DNA of 64,000 bases from Bacteroidota bacterium (lineage in GTDB: Bacteria > Bacteroidota > Bacteroidia > Cytophagales > Cyclobacteriaceae), in assembly GCA_016866385.1 (NCBI GenBank), contig VGMU01000004.1:1-64000 (forward strand), given 5' to 3'. Shown here piece by piece: positions 32,571 through 41,533 of the stretch; the stretch's first letter is position 1; the number at the start of each line of letters is the position of its first letter. Made by a program: the position numbers and the translations under genes. The notes beneath the pieces are model-generated. The model did not search any database and had not been told where the DNA came from. It saw only the letters and a program-made list of their open reading frames with translations.

Positions 32571-34484
32571 ATGAAAATTCAAGCAGGACCCTTACTTGCC
32601 CAAATTCAGCACCCCGCTGATTTAAAAAAATTATCAAAAGAAGCTTTGGTGCAAGTTTGTGAGGAATTGCGTCAATTTATTATTGATAATGTTTCCGTTT
32701 ACGGAGGGCATTTTGGCGCCAGTTTGGGTGTAGTAGAACTTACGGTAGCCTTGCACTATGCGCTAAATACTCCAGAAGACCAATTGGTTTGGGATGTAGG
32801 GCATCAAGCCTATGGACATAAAATCCTTACTGGACGAAGGGATATTTTTCATACCAACCGTGTTTACGGAGGGATCTCAGGATTCCCAAAAAGAAAAGAA
32901 AGTGAATTTGATACCTTTGGTGTGGGGCATTCCAGCACGTCCATCTCTGCAGCTTTAGGAATGGCCATGGCTTCCAAGTACAAAGGCTCTCCCATTCAGC
33001 ATGTGGCAGTCATTGGAGATGGTTCTTTGACAGGAGGGATGGCTTTTGAGGCATTGAATCATGCCGGAGTAAGTGGGACCAACTTGCTCATTATTCTCAA
33101 TGACAATTGCATGTCTATAGACCCCAACGTGGGGGCACTGAAAGATTACCTCACCGACATCACCACCTCGCATACCTACAATAAAGTAAAAGATGAGGTT
33201 TGGAATGTTTTGGGCAAGCTAAGCAAGTTTGGCAGCAGTGCACAAGAAATTATCTCCAAAGTAGAGGGAGCGATCAAGTCAGCGGTATTGAAGCAGAGCA
33301 ACCTTTTCGAATCCCTAAATCTACGCTACTTTGGGCCTGTGGACGGTCACGACGTAGATCATTTGGTGGAAATTTTAAAGGACTTGCGAGACATCCCTGG
33401 CCCTAAAATATTGCATTGCATTACCGTCAAAGGAAAAGGTTTTGGTCCAGCAGAAACGGGTAACAAAACCACCTGGCATGCCCCAGGACTTTTCGACAAG
33501 GTAACGGGAGAGATTTATAAGAAGATGCCTTCTTCTCCTCAAGCTCCTAAATACCAGGATGTCTTTGGAAATAGCTTGGTGGAATTGGCAGAACAAGACT
33601 CCCGCATCATGGGGGTAACTCCTGCCATGCCTTCAGGATCCTCCATGAATATCATGATGGCAGCCATGCCAGATCGTGCCTTTGATGTGGGCATCGCCGA
33701 ACAACATGCCGTGACCTTTTCTGCGGGAATGGCAACCCAGGGATTGGTCCCTTTTTGTAACATCTACTCCTCCTTTATGCAGCGGGCATACGACCAGGTA
33801 ATCCATGACGTATGCTTGCAAAATTTACCCGTAGTATTTTGTTTGGATAGGGCTGGTTTTGCCGGGGCAGATGGGCCTACCCACCACGGAGCCTATGATT
33901 TGGCTTACTTTAGATGTATTCCCAACCTAGTGGTATCAGCTCCTATGAATGAGGAGGAGTTAAGAAACTTGATGTATACGGCCACGCTTTACGGATCTCC
34001 CTTCTCCATACGCTACCCAAGAGGTAATGGGGTCATGGTAGATTGGAAAACTCCCTTCCAACAAATTCCCGTGGGACAAGGTCGAAAAGTAAAAGCTGGA
34101 GAGGAAGTAGCTATTTTGACCATCGGGCACATAGGCAACTATGCCGTTCAAGCCTGTGATCTGCTTGAAAAAGAGGGGCTTCATCCCGCACACTACGACA
34201 TGCGATTTGTCAAGCCCTTGGATGAAAAATTACTGCATGAAGTTTTTTCCTCTTTCAAAAGGGTGGTTACCGTAGAAGATGGCTGCCTTTTGGGAGGGTT
34301 TGGTTCTGCTATTCTGGAATGGATGGTAGATCAAGGCTATAGTGCCCAGGTAAAACGACTAGGCATCCCAGATGAAGTAGTAGAGCACGGGGAGCAATTT
34401 GAATTGCATCAAGAGTGTGGATTTGATCTCGAGGGTATAGCCAATGCCGTCAGAAGTCTTGTTCCTCACCTCCAATTGGCCTGA
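32571..34484 (+). CDS. dxs: 1-deoxy-D-xylulose-5-phosphate synthase
   Basis: 637 residues, normal length. Thiamin-diphosphate domain: GHQAYGHKILTGRR, GDGSLTGGMAFEALNHAG and NDNCMSI. The pyrimidine domain has DVGIAEQHAV, with the catalytic Glu and His, and AGADGPTHHG. The transketolase C-terminal domain follows. It condenses pyruvate and glyceraldehyde 3-phosphate to start the MEP isoprenoid pathway. The organism therefore makes IPP by MEP, relevant to the prenyl donor of EboC. An alpha/beta hydrolase gene follows after 14 bp on the same strand. Confidence 0.96.
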   Translation: MKIQAGPLLAQIQHPADLKKLSKEALVQVCEELRQFIIDNVSVYGGHFGASLGVVELTVALHYALNTPEDQLVWDVGHQAYGHKILTGRRDIFHTNRVYGGISGFPKRKESEFDTFGVGHSSTSISAALGMAMASKYKGSPIQHVAVIGDGSLTGGMAFEALNHAGVSGTNLLIILNDNCMSIDPNVGALKDYLTDITTSHTYNKVKDEVWNVLGKLSKFGSSAQEIISKVEGAIKSAVLKQSNLFESLNLRYFGPVDGHDVDHLVEILKDLRDIPGPKILHCITVKGKGFGPAETGNKTTWHAPGLFDKVTGEIYKKMPSSPQAPKYQDVFGNSLVELAEQDSRIMGVTPAMPSGSSMNIMMAAMPDRAFDVGIAEQHAVTFSAGMATQGLVPFCNIYSSFMQRAYDQVIHDVCLQNLPVVFCLDRAGFAGADGPTHHGAYDLAYFRCIPNLVVSAPMNEEELRNLMYTATLYGSPFSIRYPRGNGVMVDWKTPFQQIPVGQGRKVKAGEEVAILTIGHIGNYAVQACDLLEKEGLHPAHYDMRFVKPLDEKLLHEVFSSFKRVVTVEDGCLLGGFGSAILEWMVDQGYSAQVKRLGIPDEVVEHGEQFELHQECGFDLEGIANAVRSLVPHLQLA

Positions 34485-34498
34485 GCACCCCGGCATAA

Positions 34499-35263
34499 AT
34501 GATTCATTTTTTTGAAAAAGGGCAAGGACAGCCCCTGATTCTCTTGCATGGATTCTGCGAAAGTAGTGAGCTTTGGGACCCCCTGGCAATGGAGCTATGC
34601 AAATCCTTTCGTGTACTTTGTCCTGACCTCCCCGGGTTTGGTCGATCCCCCCTAAACCACAGCAGCTTTACCTTGGAGGACATTGCCGAGCAATTGGAGT
34701 CATGGATGGAACTGCATGGCATCCATTCTCCCATCCTACTAGGACATTCTTTAGGGGGCTATCTTGCTTTGGCTTTGCTCGAACGCTTGGGCACAAGAGT
34801 CAAAGCGATAGGCTTGCTGCATTCTACCGCCTTGGCCGATGAAAAGGAAAAAATAGAGACCCGAAACCGAACCTTAATTTTTTTGAAGAAGCATGGAGTA
34901 GAAAAGTTTGTCACCTCCTTTATTCCTCCCTTATTTTCTCAAAAGAATCAAGCCCAGTTTAGGGGAGAAATAGATGGCCTTATCCTTAGAGCCAAGCCCT
35001 GCCAAGTGGAAACCCTGATGGCTTATACCCTGGCCATGCGCGATCGCAAGGAACGCTTGACCCTAATCAAAGAATTTTCGGGACCAAGTCTCTTGCTCGC
35101 GGGGACAGAAGACCTTGCCGTAAAAATTGAATCTAGTAGAGTCCAAAAAGGAGCATTCACCCATTACGTAGAATTACAGGGTGTGGGCCACATGGGAATG
35201 ATAGAGGAAAGAGAAAAAGTCCTAGATAAGGTGCGGCAATTTTTAGCTACTGCCATGAAATAG
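34499..35263 (+). CDS. Alpha/beta-fold hydrolase
   Basis: 254 residues. The oxyanion segment LILLHGFCESSELWD and the nucleophile Ser in LLGHSLGGYLAL identify the fold. The acid (GTEDLAVK) and His (VGHMGMIE) are in the usual places. The substrate is unknown; the family is too broad to guess. It has no signal peptide. Its 3' end overlaps the convergent fRmsR gene tail-to-tail by 17 bp. Confidence 0.88.
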   Translation: MIHFFEKGQGQPLILLHGFCESSELWDPLAMELCKSFRVLCPDLPGFGRSPLNHSSFTLEDIAEQLESWMELHGIHSPILLGHSLGGYLALALLERLGTRVKAIGLLHSTALADEKEKIETRNRTLIFLKKHGVEKFVTSFIPPLFSQKNQAQFRGEIDGLILRAKPCQVETLMAYTLAMRDRKERLTLIKEFSGPSLLLAGTEDLAVKIESSRVQKGAFTHYVELQGVGHMGMIEEREKVLDKVRQFLATAMK

Positions 35264-35744
35264 GTAGTGCCTTTTCCAATAGTACCATAGCAGCTTCTAG
35301 GTATTTTTGATCTATGGCGTCAAAATCATGTAGTTTCGTGCTGTCTACATCTAAGACCATTGCTACCTCATTTTCTTGGAAGACAGGAACGACGATCTCT
35401 GATTTGGATGCAGCGCTACAGGCAATGTGTCCTGGAAATGCATCCACATCAGGGACCAAAATGGTCTTTTTTTCTTTCCAGGCTGTACCACAGACTCCTT
35501 TGCCATAAGCGATTCGGGTGCAGGCAATGGGCCCTTGAAAAGGACCTAAAACCAATTCCCCGTTTTTGACCAAATAGAATCCTACCCAAAAGAAACCAAA
35601 GCCTTCTCTAAGAGCGGCTACCGTATTAGAAAGGTTGGCATAAAGGTCAGATTCATCGGAAATCAAGCCTTCGATCTGGGGGAGCAAGGCTTGATAGCGT
35701 TCTTCTTTGCTAGCTTGTGAAGGGAGAAATAAGGATTCAGCCAT
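35247..35744 (-). CDS. msrC: GAF-domain free methionine-(R)-sulfoxide reductase
   Basis: 165 residues from the ATG at 35744, which overlaps the last codons of ribD; a start five codons further up is possible. The single GAF domain carries the cysteines of fRMsr: C75 (GPIACTR), C85 (GKGVCGTAW) and C109 (GHIACSA), with the same spacing as E. coli Cys84, Cys94 and Cys118. It repairs free Met-R-sulfoxide in the cytoplasm. ribD precedes it and is probably co-transcribed; together with the riboflavin gene this is a small stress and cofactor unit. Confidence 0.9.
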   Translation of the reverse strand: MAESLFLPSQASKEERYQALLPQIEGLISDESDLYANLSNTVAALREGFGFFWVGFYLVKNGELVLGPFQGPIACTRIAYGKGVCGTAWKEKKTILVPDVDAFPGHIACSAASKSEIVVPVFQENEVAMVLDVDSTKLHDFDAIDQKYLEAAMVLLEKALPISWQ

Positions 35745-36759
35745 GGTAATACAAGTCAAGTTGATCCTCGCCTATCGCATACGAATCGGCAGGAGATTGT
35801 GTTAGTCTGGGTGCAGCAATACCCCGTTTGAAGTGAATGGGAGACGTAAATACGCGGGCTTCGTCCCAAAGGTCGGCCGCCAAAAACTGATGCAAGAGCT
35901 GACTTCCACCTTCTACTAGAACACTCTGAATGTTTTTTGAATGAAGGTCGGAGAGGATTTCCTTCAAGGAAAATCCTTTGGGCAATTTTATCCAGGTTAG
36001 GGCCCCTTGCTTTTCATTTTTTAGGGTATTGTAAATCCAAGTGGGACTTTGTTGGTCAAAAAGATGTAAGTCTGTGGGCAATTCCAAGTTTGCATCTAAA
36101 ACGATACGGAGCGGATTTGTGCCCACCCAATCCCGTACGCTTAGGCTTGGATTGTCGTATTTTGCCGTGTTTTTTCCAACTAAAATAGCTTGCTCTTCTG
36201 CCCTCCATTGGTGTACCAGTTGCCTGCTTTGGGCATTACTTATCCACTTGGAATCAAAATTTTCCCTAGCTACAAAGCCATCGTCAGTTTGGGCCCATTT
36301 GAGTACCACATAGGGGCGTTGTTGCTGTACTTGACAAAAAAACCTACGGTTTTGGAATCGAGCTTCATTTTCCAAGAGCCCAAGCTCCACAGAAATTCCT
36401 GCTGATCGGAGGATTTCGAGCCCTTTTCCAGATACAAGAGCGTGGCTGTCGAGGGTAGCAATGACCACGTGTTTGATTCCTTTCTCCACCAAGAGATTTG
36501 CACAAGGGGGAGTTTTTCCCCAATGCGCACAAGGTTCTAAAGTGACGTAAAGGGTAGACTTGCCGATCAGGTCTTGATCAGAGACAGAGCCAAGGGCATT
36601 AACTTCCGCATGCGGACCGCCGTAATATTCGTGGTAACCCTCTCCAATGACTTGGCCTTCATGGACGATGACACAGCCCACAAGAGGATTAGGACGTACC
36701 TTTCCCTTTCCCCTTTCGGCTAGCTCCAAAGCACGTCGCATGTAGATTTCCTGATCCAT
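35737..36759 (-). CDS. ribD: RibD: riboflavin biosynthesis deaminase/reductase
   Basis: 340 residues. The N-terminal deaminase has the zinc site H50-A-E52 (GPHAEVNALG) with C77 and C86 (EPCAHWGKTPPC). The C-terminal reductase starts near residue 145 (PYVVLKWAQTDDGF) and includes VEGGSQLLHQF. It converts diamino-hydroxy-ribosylaminopyrimidine 5-phosphate to the ribitylamino compound in two steps. fRmsR follows with an overlap. The gene is divergent from the dNTPase gene, with 228 bp between. Confidence 0.94.
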   Translation of the reverse strand: MDQEIYMRRALELAERGKGKVRPNPLVGCVIVHEGQVIGEGYHEYYGGPHAEVNALGSVSDQDLIGKSTLYVTLEPCAHWGKTPPCANLLVEKGIKHVVIATLDSHALVSGKGLEILRSAGISVELGLLENEARFQNRRFFCQVQQQRPYVVLKWAQTDDGFVARENFDSKWISNAQSRQLVHQWRAEEQAILVGKNTAKYDNPSLSVRDWVGTNPLRIVLDANLELPTDLHLFDQQSPTWIYNTLKNEKQGALTWIKLPKGFSLKEILSDLHSKNIQSVLVEGGSQLLHQFLAADLWDEARVFTSPIHFKRGIAAPRLTQSPADSYAIGEDQLDLYYHG

Positions 36760-36987
36760 GTGTCTTTCACCAAACTACTCCAGTCACTCCTTCTTCCTGA
36801 AAGTTCTTTTGGGAATCCAAATAGCCCTTTCAAAATCCGGAATTTCATGTCAAAGGTAGTTCATTCCTCTCATTCCTTGCTACACCTTGGGCTTGGACCT
36901 ACGGGAGAGGAGAGGATTTCCCAGGGCCTTGAAAAGCTTTATTTTTTGGGCGAGTAAAAAATCATTTCCCGCTTTGTAACTTTGGCC

Positions 36988-38334
36988 ATGATGAAATGGG
37001 AAAAATTATTGTCCTTTGAGCGATTTGGTGAGGAAATAGGGGAGGGATCTTCTACTCCCTTAAGAAGTGCTTTTGAGGTAGACTACGATCGGATCATTTT
37101 TTCGGCCCCTTTCCGAAACCTCCAAGACAAAACCCAGGTGTTTCCTTTGCCCGAACATGCCTTTGTGCATACCCGGCTGACCCATAGTTTGGAAGTTTCC
37201 AGCGTAGGGAGGTCTTTGGGTAAAGCTGCGGGAGAATTTCTTTTGGAAAAATATCCCTCCCTTTCTTCTTTAGGTATACATTCTGCCTCCATTGGATCTA
37301 TCGTGGCAGCCGCCGCACTTACTCACGACATTGGCAACCCCCCATTTGGCCATGCAGGGGAAGAAGCGATTTCAGATTTTTTTAGACTACACGAATGGGG
37401 GAAGGTCTGGCAACAGCAAGTGAGCAAAGAACAATGGGCGGATTTGATCAATTTTGAAGGAAATGCGCAAGGGTTTCGAATGCTGGTCTCCAAGGACAAT
37501 GGATTAAAACTTACCTATGCTACCTTAGCCGCCTTTACCAAATACCCCCGCCCAAGCCTTATCGGTCAAAGAGACCTTGCCAGAAAAAGCCAAAAGAAAT
37601 ATGGCTTTTTCACCAATCAATTGGCTGATTTTGATCAAATGGCTAGGGTTCTGGGACTAGAAAAAATCAGTAATGATGCCTGGGCTAGGTATCCCTTAGC
37701 CTTTTTGGTGGAGGCAGCAGACGATATTTGCTACAACATTATCGACCTAGAAGACGGCTGTACCATGGGCCTTCTTTCTTTTGAAGAGACACTTTCTTTG
37801 TTGCAGCCTATTTTGGGATCCCAATTAGATAAAGCAAAATTGAAGCAGAGAACTCCTTCCCAAAACCTGGGTATTCTAAGGGCTTTGACCATTGGGCAAT
37901 TGATACGAGAGACGGTGCAGGTCTTTGGATCACAGGAGCAACACATATGCAAAGGAAATTTTGATAAGGCCTTGACCGATCTTATTTCTTCGGCAAAGCA
38001 TTTGGCAGAGATCAGCTCCATTTCGGTGAAAAAAATCTATCGTTCCTCTATGGTTTTAGAAAAGGAGGCGGTTGGATTTCAAGTGTTGGAGGGCTTGCTT
38101 GCTGTATTTTCAAAAGCGCTTTACCAACAAAGCTATGCCCCAGATCAATTGTCTGGCAAAGATAAAAGCATCTTGCGCCTTCTCCCAGAGGACTTTCCTC
38201 TCAAAGGACCAGGCAATACAGGGAATCCTTATCTTTTACTCCGGACCTTGGTGGATTTTATTTCAGGGATGACGGATAAACATGCCCTGAGCTTGTATCG
38301 TCGGGTCCATGGAATTGCCTTGCCAGGACATTGA
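36988..38334 (+). CDS. dgt: dGTPase-like deoxynucleoside triphosphate triphosphohydrolase
   Basis: 449 residues from the ATG at 36988; a TTG six bases earlier and an ATG at 36991 are also possible. The HD-domain metal residues are in HTRLTHSLEVS and LTHDIGNPPFGHAGE, and a later Asp lies in VEAADDICYNIIDLEDG. It hydrolyses dNTPs to deoxynucleoside and triphosphate. It stands alone on the plus strand and converges on hflX. The name dgt is by family; the nucleotide preference is not shown by sequence. Confidence 0.9.
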   Translation: MMKWEKLLSFERFGEEIGEGSSTPLRSAFEVDYDRIIFSAPFRNLQDKTQVFPLPEHAFVHTRLTHSLEVSSVGRSLGKAAGEFLLEKYPSLSSLGIHSASIGSIVAAAALTHDIGNPPFGHAGEEAISDFFRLHEWGKVWQQQVSKEQWADLINFEGNAQGFRMLVSKDNGLKLTYATLAAFTKYPRPSLIGQRDLARKSQKKYGFFTNQLADFDQMARVLGLEKISNDAWARYPLAFLVEAADDICYNIIDLEDGCTMGLLSFEETLSLLQPILGSQLDKAKLKQRTPSQNLGILRALTIGQLIRETVQVFGSQEQHICKGNFDKALTDLISSAKHLAEISSISVKKIYRSSMVLEKEAVGFQVLEGLLAVFSKALYQQSYAPDQLSGKDKSILRLLPEDFPLKGPGNTGNPYLLLRTLVDFISGMTDKHALSLYRRVHGIALPGH

Positions 38335-38382
38335 ACCATTTTTTTCTTTTAAATCCTAAGGTATAGGGTCTTCCTTTGACTC

Positions 38383-39627
38383 TTACCATTGTATGACTTC
38401 ATCGGCTAGGTAATGCGGGTATAGCTTGCGGTGTTGCTTTTTTACCTCCTGAATCAACGCGGCTCTAAACCCTTCTATATTTTCTCCTAGGGCAGCTGCC
38501 ATGAATACGGGCCTGATCCCGTTTTTCTTTTCGTATGCTTCGGCAAGCGTCTTAAAGTCCACATACCTTGTTTCTTGAAGTTCATGCTCGCTGATATGTA
38601 GCAATTCCGTTTCTGAAGGGAGTTGCTGTACCTGATCCACCTTATTGAATACAAGCAGAACGGGTTTGTTTCCTGCATCGATTTCTCTGAGCGTTTGGGT
38701 GACGACTTCGATGTGGTCTTCAAATGCATGATGAGAAAGATCTACCACGTGCACCAGCAAGTCAGCTTCTCTGATTTCGTCCAAGGTAGACTTAAAAGAC
38801 TCAATCAAGTGGGTAGGGAGCTTGCGAATAAAACCTACCGTATCGGAGAGCAGAAAGGGAATATTTTCCAATACTACCTTCCGCACGGTCGCATCTACCG
38901 TGGCAAAAAGTTTATTTTCTGCAAGAATATCTGTTTTTGTAATCAAATTCATCAAGGTGGACTTGCCCACGTTGGTGTAACCGACTAGAGCCACACGCAC
39001 AATCCCTTTCCTTCCTTTTCTTTGCGTTACTCCCTGTTTTTCTATCTCATGCAGCTTCTCTTTGAGTAATGATATTTTGTTTCGAATGTCCCGCTTATCC
39101 GTTTCGATCTCTTTTTCACCAGCACCCCCTCGTGTGCCTGTTCCTCCACGCTGACGCTCCAGGTGGGTCCACATTCGGGTAAGCCTGGGCAGGAGGTATT
39201 GAAATCGTGCCAACTCCACCTGAGTTTTTGCCTGTGCAGTTTGTGCGCGCTGAAGAAAAATATCAAGGATAAGTAGGGAGCGGTCGTAAATTTTGACCTT
39301 TAATTCATTTTCCAAATTTCGCATTTGGGAGGGGCTCAAGTCATCGTCAAAAATGACCATGTCGATCACAAAGTGCTCCACATAGGCTTGGATTTCTTCC
39401 AATTTCCCTTTGCCTACAAAGGTGCGGATGTCCGGTTTATCCATTTTTTGGGTAAATCGATACTTGGTTTTCGCTCCCAAGGTCTCTGCCAAAAAAGCCA
39501 ATTCATCCAAATGCTCCTCTACTTCTTGATCGGATTGGTGCTGTCGGATAAGTGTAACCAGCACAGCGGTTTCTTGTCGCGGCGCGGTATCGTGTAATTT
39601 TTGCAGTTTGCGAGAAAGTTTACTCAT
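38383..39627 (-). CDS. hflX: GTPase HflX
   Basis: 414 residues. The HflX N-terminal domain (VGKGKLEEIQAYVE, NLENELKVKIYDRSLLILDIF, RTGGAGEKEIETDKRDI) comes before the G domain. The P-loop is GYTNVGKST, switch II DTVGFIRKLPTHLIESF, NKVD for guanine. It is a ribosome-binding GTPase that splits stalled ribosomes. There is no hfq or hflKC nearby. It is a single minus-strand gene. Confidence 0.93.
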   Translation of the reverse strand: MSKLSRKLQKLHDTAPRQETAVLVTLIRQHQSDQEVEEHLDELAFLAETLGAKTKYRFTQKMDKPDIRTFVGKGKLEEIQAYVEHFVIDMVIFDDDLSPSQMRNLENELKVKIYDRSLLILDIFLQRAQTAQAKTQVELARFQYLLPRLTRMWTHLERQRGGTGTRGGAGEKEIETDKRDIRNKISLLKEKLHEIEKQGVTQRKGRKGIVRVALVGYTNVGKSTLMNLITKTDILAENKLFATVDATVRKVVLENIPFLLSDTVGFIRKLPTHLIESFKSTLDEIREADLLVHVVDLSHHAFEDHIEVVTQTLREIDAGNKPVLLVFNKVDQVQQLPSETELLHISEHELQETRYVDFKTLAEAYEKKNGIRPVFMAAALGENIEGFRAALIQEVKKQHRKLYPHYLADEVIQW

Positions 39628-39802
39628 TCCGAGGGAGGGGTTTAAAAAAAGTCCAGGCCTGGCAGATCAGGTCGAAATCTCTATACAAGCTCTAACCTCT
39701 TACTGGCATTTACAAAGTTGAACATAATTCCTCAAAATTGATTAGGATACTCGCCTAGGTAGTGGTTATTTTGCTCATCCAAGAAAAAATAGAAGTGTCG
39801 CT

Positions 39803-40357
39803 ATGGCTGAAGTTCACCAAACTCCCATACCAGGGGTTTTAGAAATTTTTCCAAAAGTATTTTCAGACCCTAGAGGATATTTTTTTGAATCTTTTCGACA
39901 AGATTGGCTGGAAAAAATGGGCGTGCAAGAAAACTGGGTGCAAGACAATCAATCTTTATCTCAAAAAGGCACGGTCCGAGGCCTTCATTTTCAAACGGGC
40001 TCTTATGCTCAGGCAAAATTGGTTAGAGTAATTTCTGGGAAAGTTTTGGATGTGGTTGTTGACCTACGAAAGGGCTCTTCCACTTTTGGTCAAAGCTATG
40101 CCACAGAATTGGATACTGTAAAGAACAATTTGTTGTACATCCCCCGAGGGTTTGCTCATGGATTCTCGGTATTGGAGGATGCTATTTTTGTATACAAGTG
40201 TTCCAATTATTACCACAAAGCTTCCGAAGGAGGCATCCTTTGGTCGGATCCCGAATTGAATATTTCGTGGAAGGTAGATCAACCCATCCTCTCTGAAAAG
40301 GACCAGGAATGGCCCACTCTGGCGGATTTTGTCCTTCAATCTGGCGGGGGGCTGTAA
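39803..40357 (+). CDS. rfbC: dTDP-4-dehydrorhamnose 3,5-epimerase
   Basis: 184 residues of the RmlC cupin family. The start GVLEIFPKVFSDPRGYFFESFRQ, the catalytic His in TVRGLHFQ and PRGFAHGFSVLED with a nearby Tyr in YKCSNYYH are as expected. It makes the precursor of dTDP-L-rhamnose used in surface polysaccharide. The other rhamnose genes (rfbA, B, D) are not here, although a sugar-type epimerase gene follows 61 bp downstream. Confidence 0.92.
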   Translation: MAEVHQTPIPGVLEIFPKVFSDPRGYFFESFRQDWLEKMGVQENWVQDNQSLSQKGTVRGLHFQTGSYAQAKLVRVISGKVLDVVVDLRKGSSTFGQSYATELDTVKNNLLYIPRGFAHGFSVLEDAIFVYKCSNYYHKASEGGILWSDPELNISWKVDQPILSEKDQEWPTLADFVLQSGGGL

Positions 40358-40418
40358 TCCCTATGAGCTATATCATCAAGAATACCTTGGGTGGAGTAAA
40401 GGCAGGAAAGGGCAAGCT

Positions 40419-41390
40419 ATGAATATTCTCGTCATCGGAATTACTGGACTTTTTGGAAGTCACTTGGCACGAGAATTCAGTGCTTTAGGAAAAATACACG
40501 GCCTAAGAAGATCAAATACTCCCCAGCTCACAGGAAATTTGAATCAGCTGGACATCCATTGGCACGAAGGGGACTTATTGGATATTACTTCCTTGTCCGA
40601 AGCCATGCAGGACATGGATCTGGTAGTCCACGCTGCTGGCAAGGTGTCCTTTTCTCCAAAGGAAGAAAATGAGCTCTTCAAAATCAATCATCAAGGCACT
40701 GCCAATGTGGTCAACGCCATGCTGAGTGCTGAGGTCAAGAAGTTGGTTTATGTGAGTTCTGTAGCTGCCTTGGGTCTGCTTCCGGATCAGGAAGAGTACA
40801 ACGAAGAAGCGATTTGGGTAGACGACTCCGAACAAACCGCTTATGCACTTTCCAAATATCGAGCGGAAGTGGAAGTTTGGAGAGGAGAACAAGAGGGCCT
40901 AGAGGTATTGGTCGTAAATCCCTCGGTGTTGCTTGTAGAAGCAGCGTATACCAAAAGTAGTGCAGCCATATATACCTATGTAAGGCGTGGGAGTCTTTTT
41001 TATCCTAAAGGCAGTATCAATTACATCGACGTCCGTGATGCCGCTACCCTCACCCGGAGCTTGGTCGAGAAAAATGCTTGGGGGCAACGCTTTATTTTGT
41101 CTAATGAAGGGATTCCTTATAGTGATTTTTTTACTGAAGTAGCCCGGGTATTTGGAGTCAAGGCGCCCAAATGGGCAATTCCTGATTGGGGGATTTCATT
41201 ACTTTTTCCCATACTAGGTGTATTGCGGAGCCTAGGGCTGGGAAAAAGCTATCCCCTTACTCGGCAGGTGACAAAAAATGCGCAGCGAAATTGTCATTAC
41301 CAAAATCTAAAAGTGCAGTCTTATGTTGCATTTACCTACCGCTCCCTGAAGGAAACCTTACATTGGGCAAAATCTGCATCCCTAAACTAA
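40419..41390 (+). CDS. NAD-dependent epimerase/dehydratase (extended SDR)
   Basis: The ATG at 40419 gives MNILVIGITGLFGSHLA with the TGxxGxxA Rossmann motif; an upstream frame start overlaps rfbC and adds an unrelated N-terminus. 323 residues. The catalytic YxxxK is YALSKYRAE; DLVVHAAGKVSFSP and VYVSSVAALG are extended-SDR segments. It is of the dihydroflavonol-reductase / sugar epimerase type, with the substrate unknown. A perfect repeat pair AAAACAAG (41419-41426) / CTTGTTTT (41450-41457) just downstream may be a weak terminator. Confidence 0.88.
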   Translation: MNILVIGITGLFGSHLAREFSALGKIHGLRRSNTPQLTGNLNQLDIHWHEGDLLDITSLSEAMQDMDLVVHAAGKVSFSPKEENELFKINHQGTANVVNAMLSAEVKKLVYVSSVAALGLLPDQEEYNEEAIWVDDSEQTAYALSKYRAEVEVWRGEQEGLEVLVVNPSVLLVEAAYTKSSAAIYTYVRRGSLFYPKGSINYIDVRDAATLTRSLVEKNAWGQRFILSNEGIPYSDFFTEVARVFGVKAPKWAIPDWGISLLFPILGVLRSLGLGKSYPLTRQVTKNAQRNCHYQNLKVQSYVAFTYRSLKETLHWAKSASLN

Positions 41391-41533
41391 TTTGCCTATC
41401 CTTACGTTGAGGTAATGTAAAACAAGGCTTCACCCTCAGCCCCCCTAGTCTTGTTTTGGATAGCTCAAAAATTAATTTCTGTTTTTTGGAATTGTAATTT
41501 TTTGTTATCTTAAAAAAACGTTAGCAGCACCGA

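Noticed and set aside
36760-36957. Small plus-strand open frame between ribD and dgt
   Set aside because: Low-complexity Ser/Leu-rich translation, no ribosome site, no family; the 228-bp region is more likely an intergenic promoter region.
36976-36983. TAACTTTG resembling a -7 promoter box just before dgt
   Set aside because: The sequence matches TAnnTTTG, but no TTG lies 19-21 bp upstream, and it is too close to the ATG to give a normal leader.
41419-41457. AAAACAAG / CTTGTTTT repeat after the epimerase gene
   Set aside because: The loop is 23 bases and the stem is AT-rich. It could be a weak terminator but is not good enough for its own entry; noted under the epimerase.
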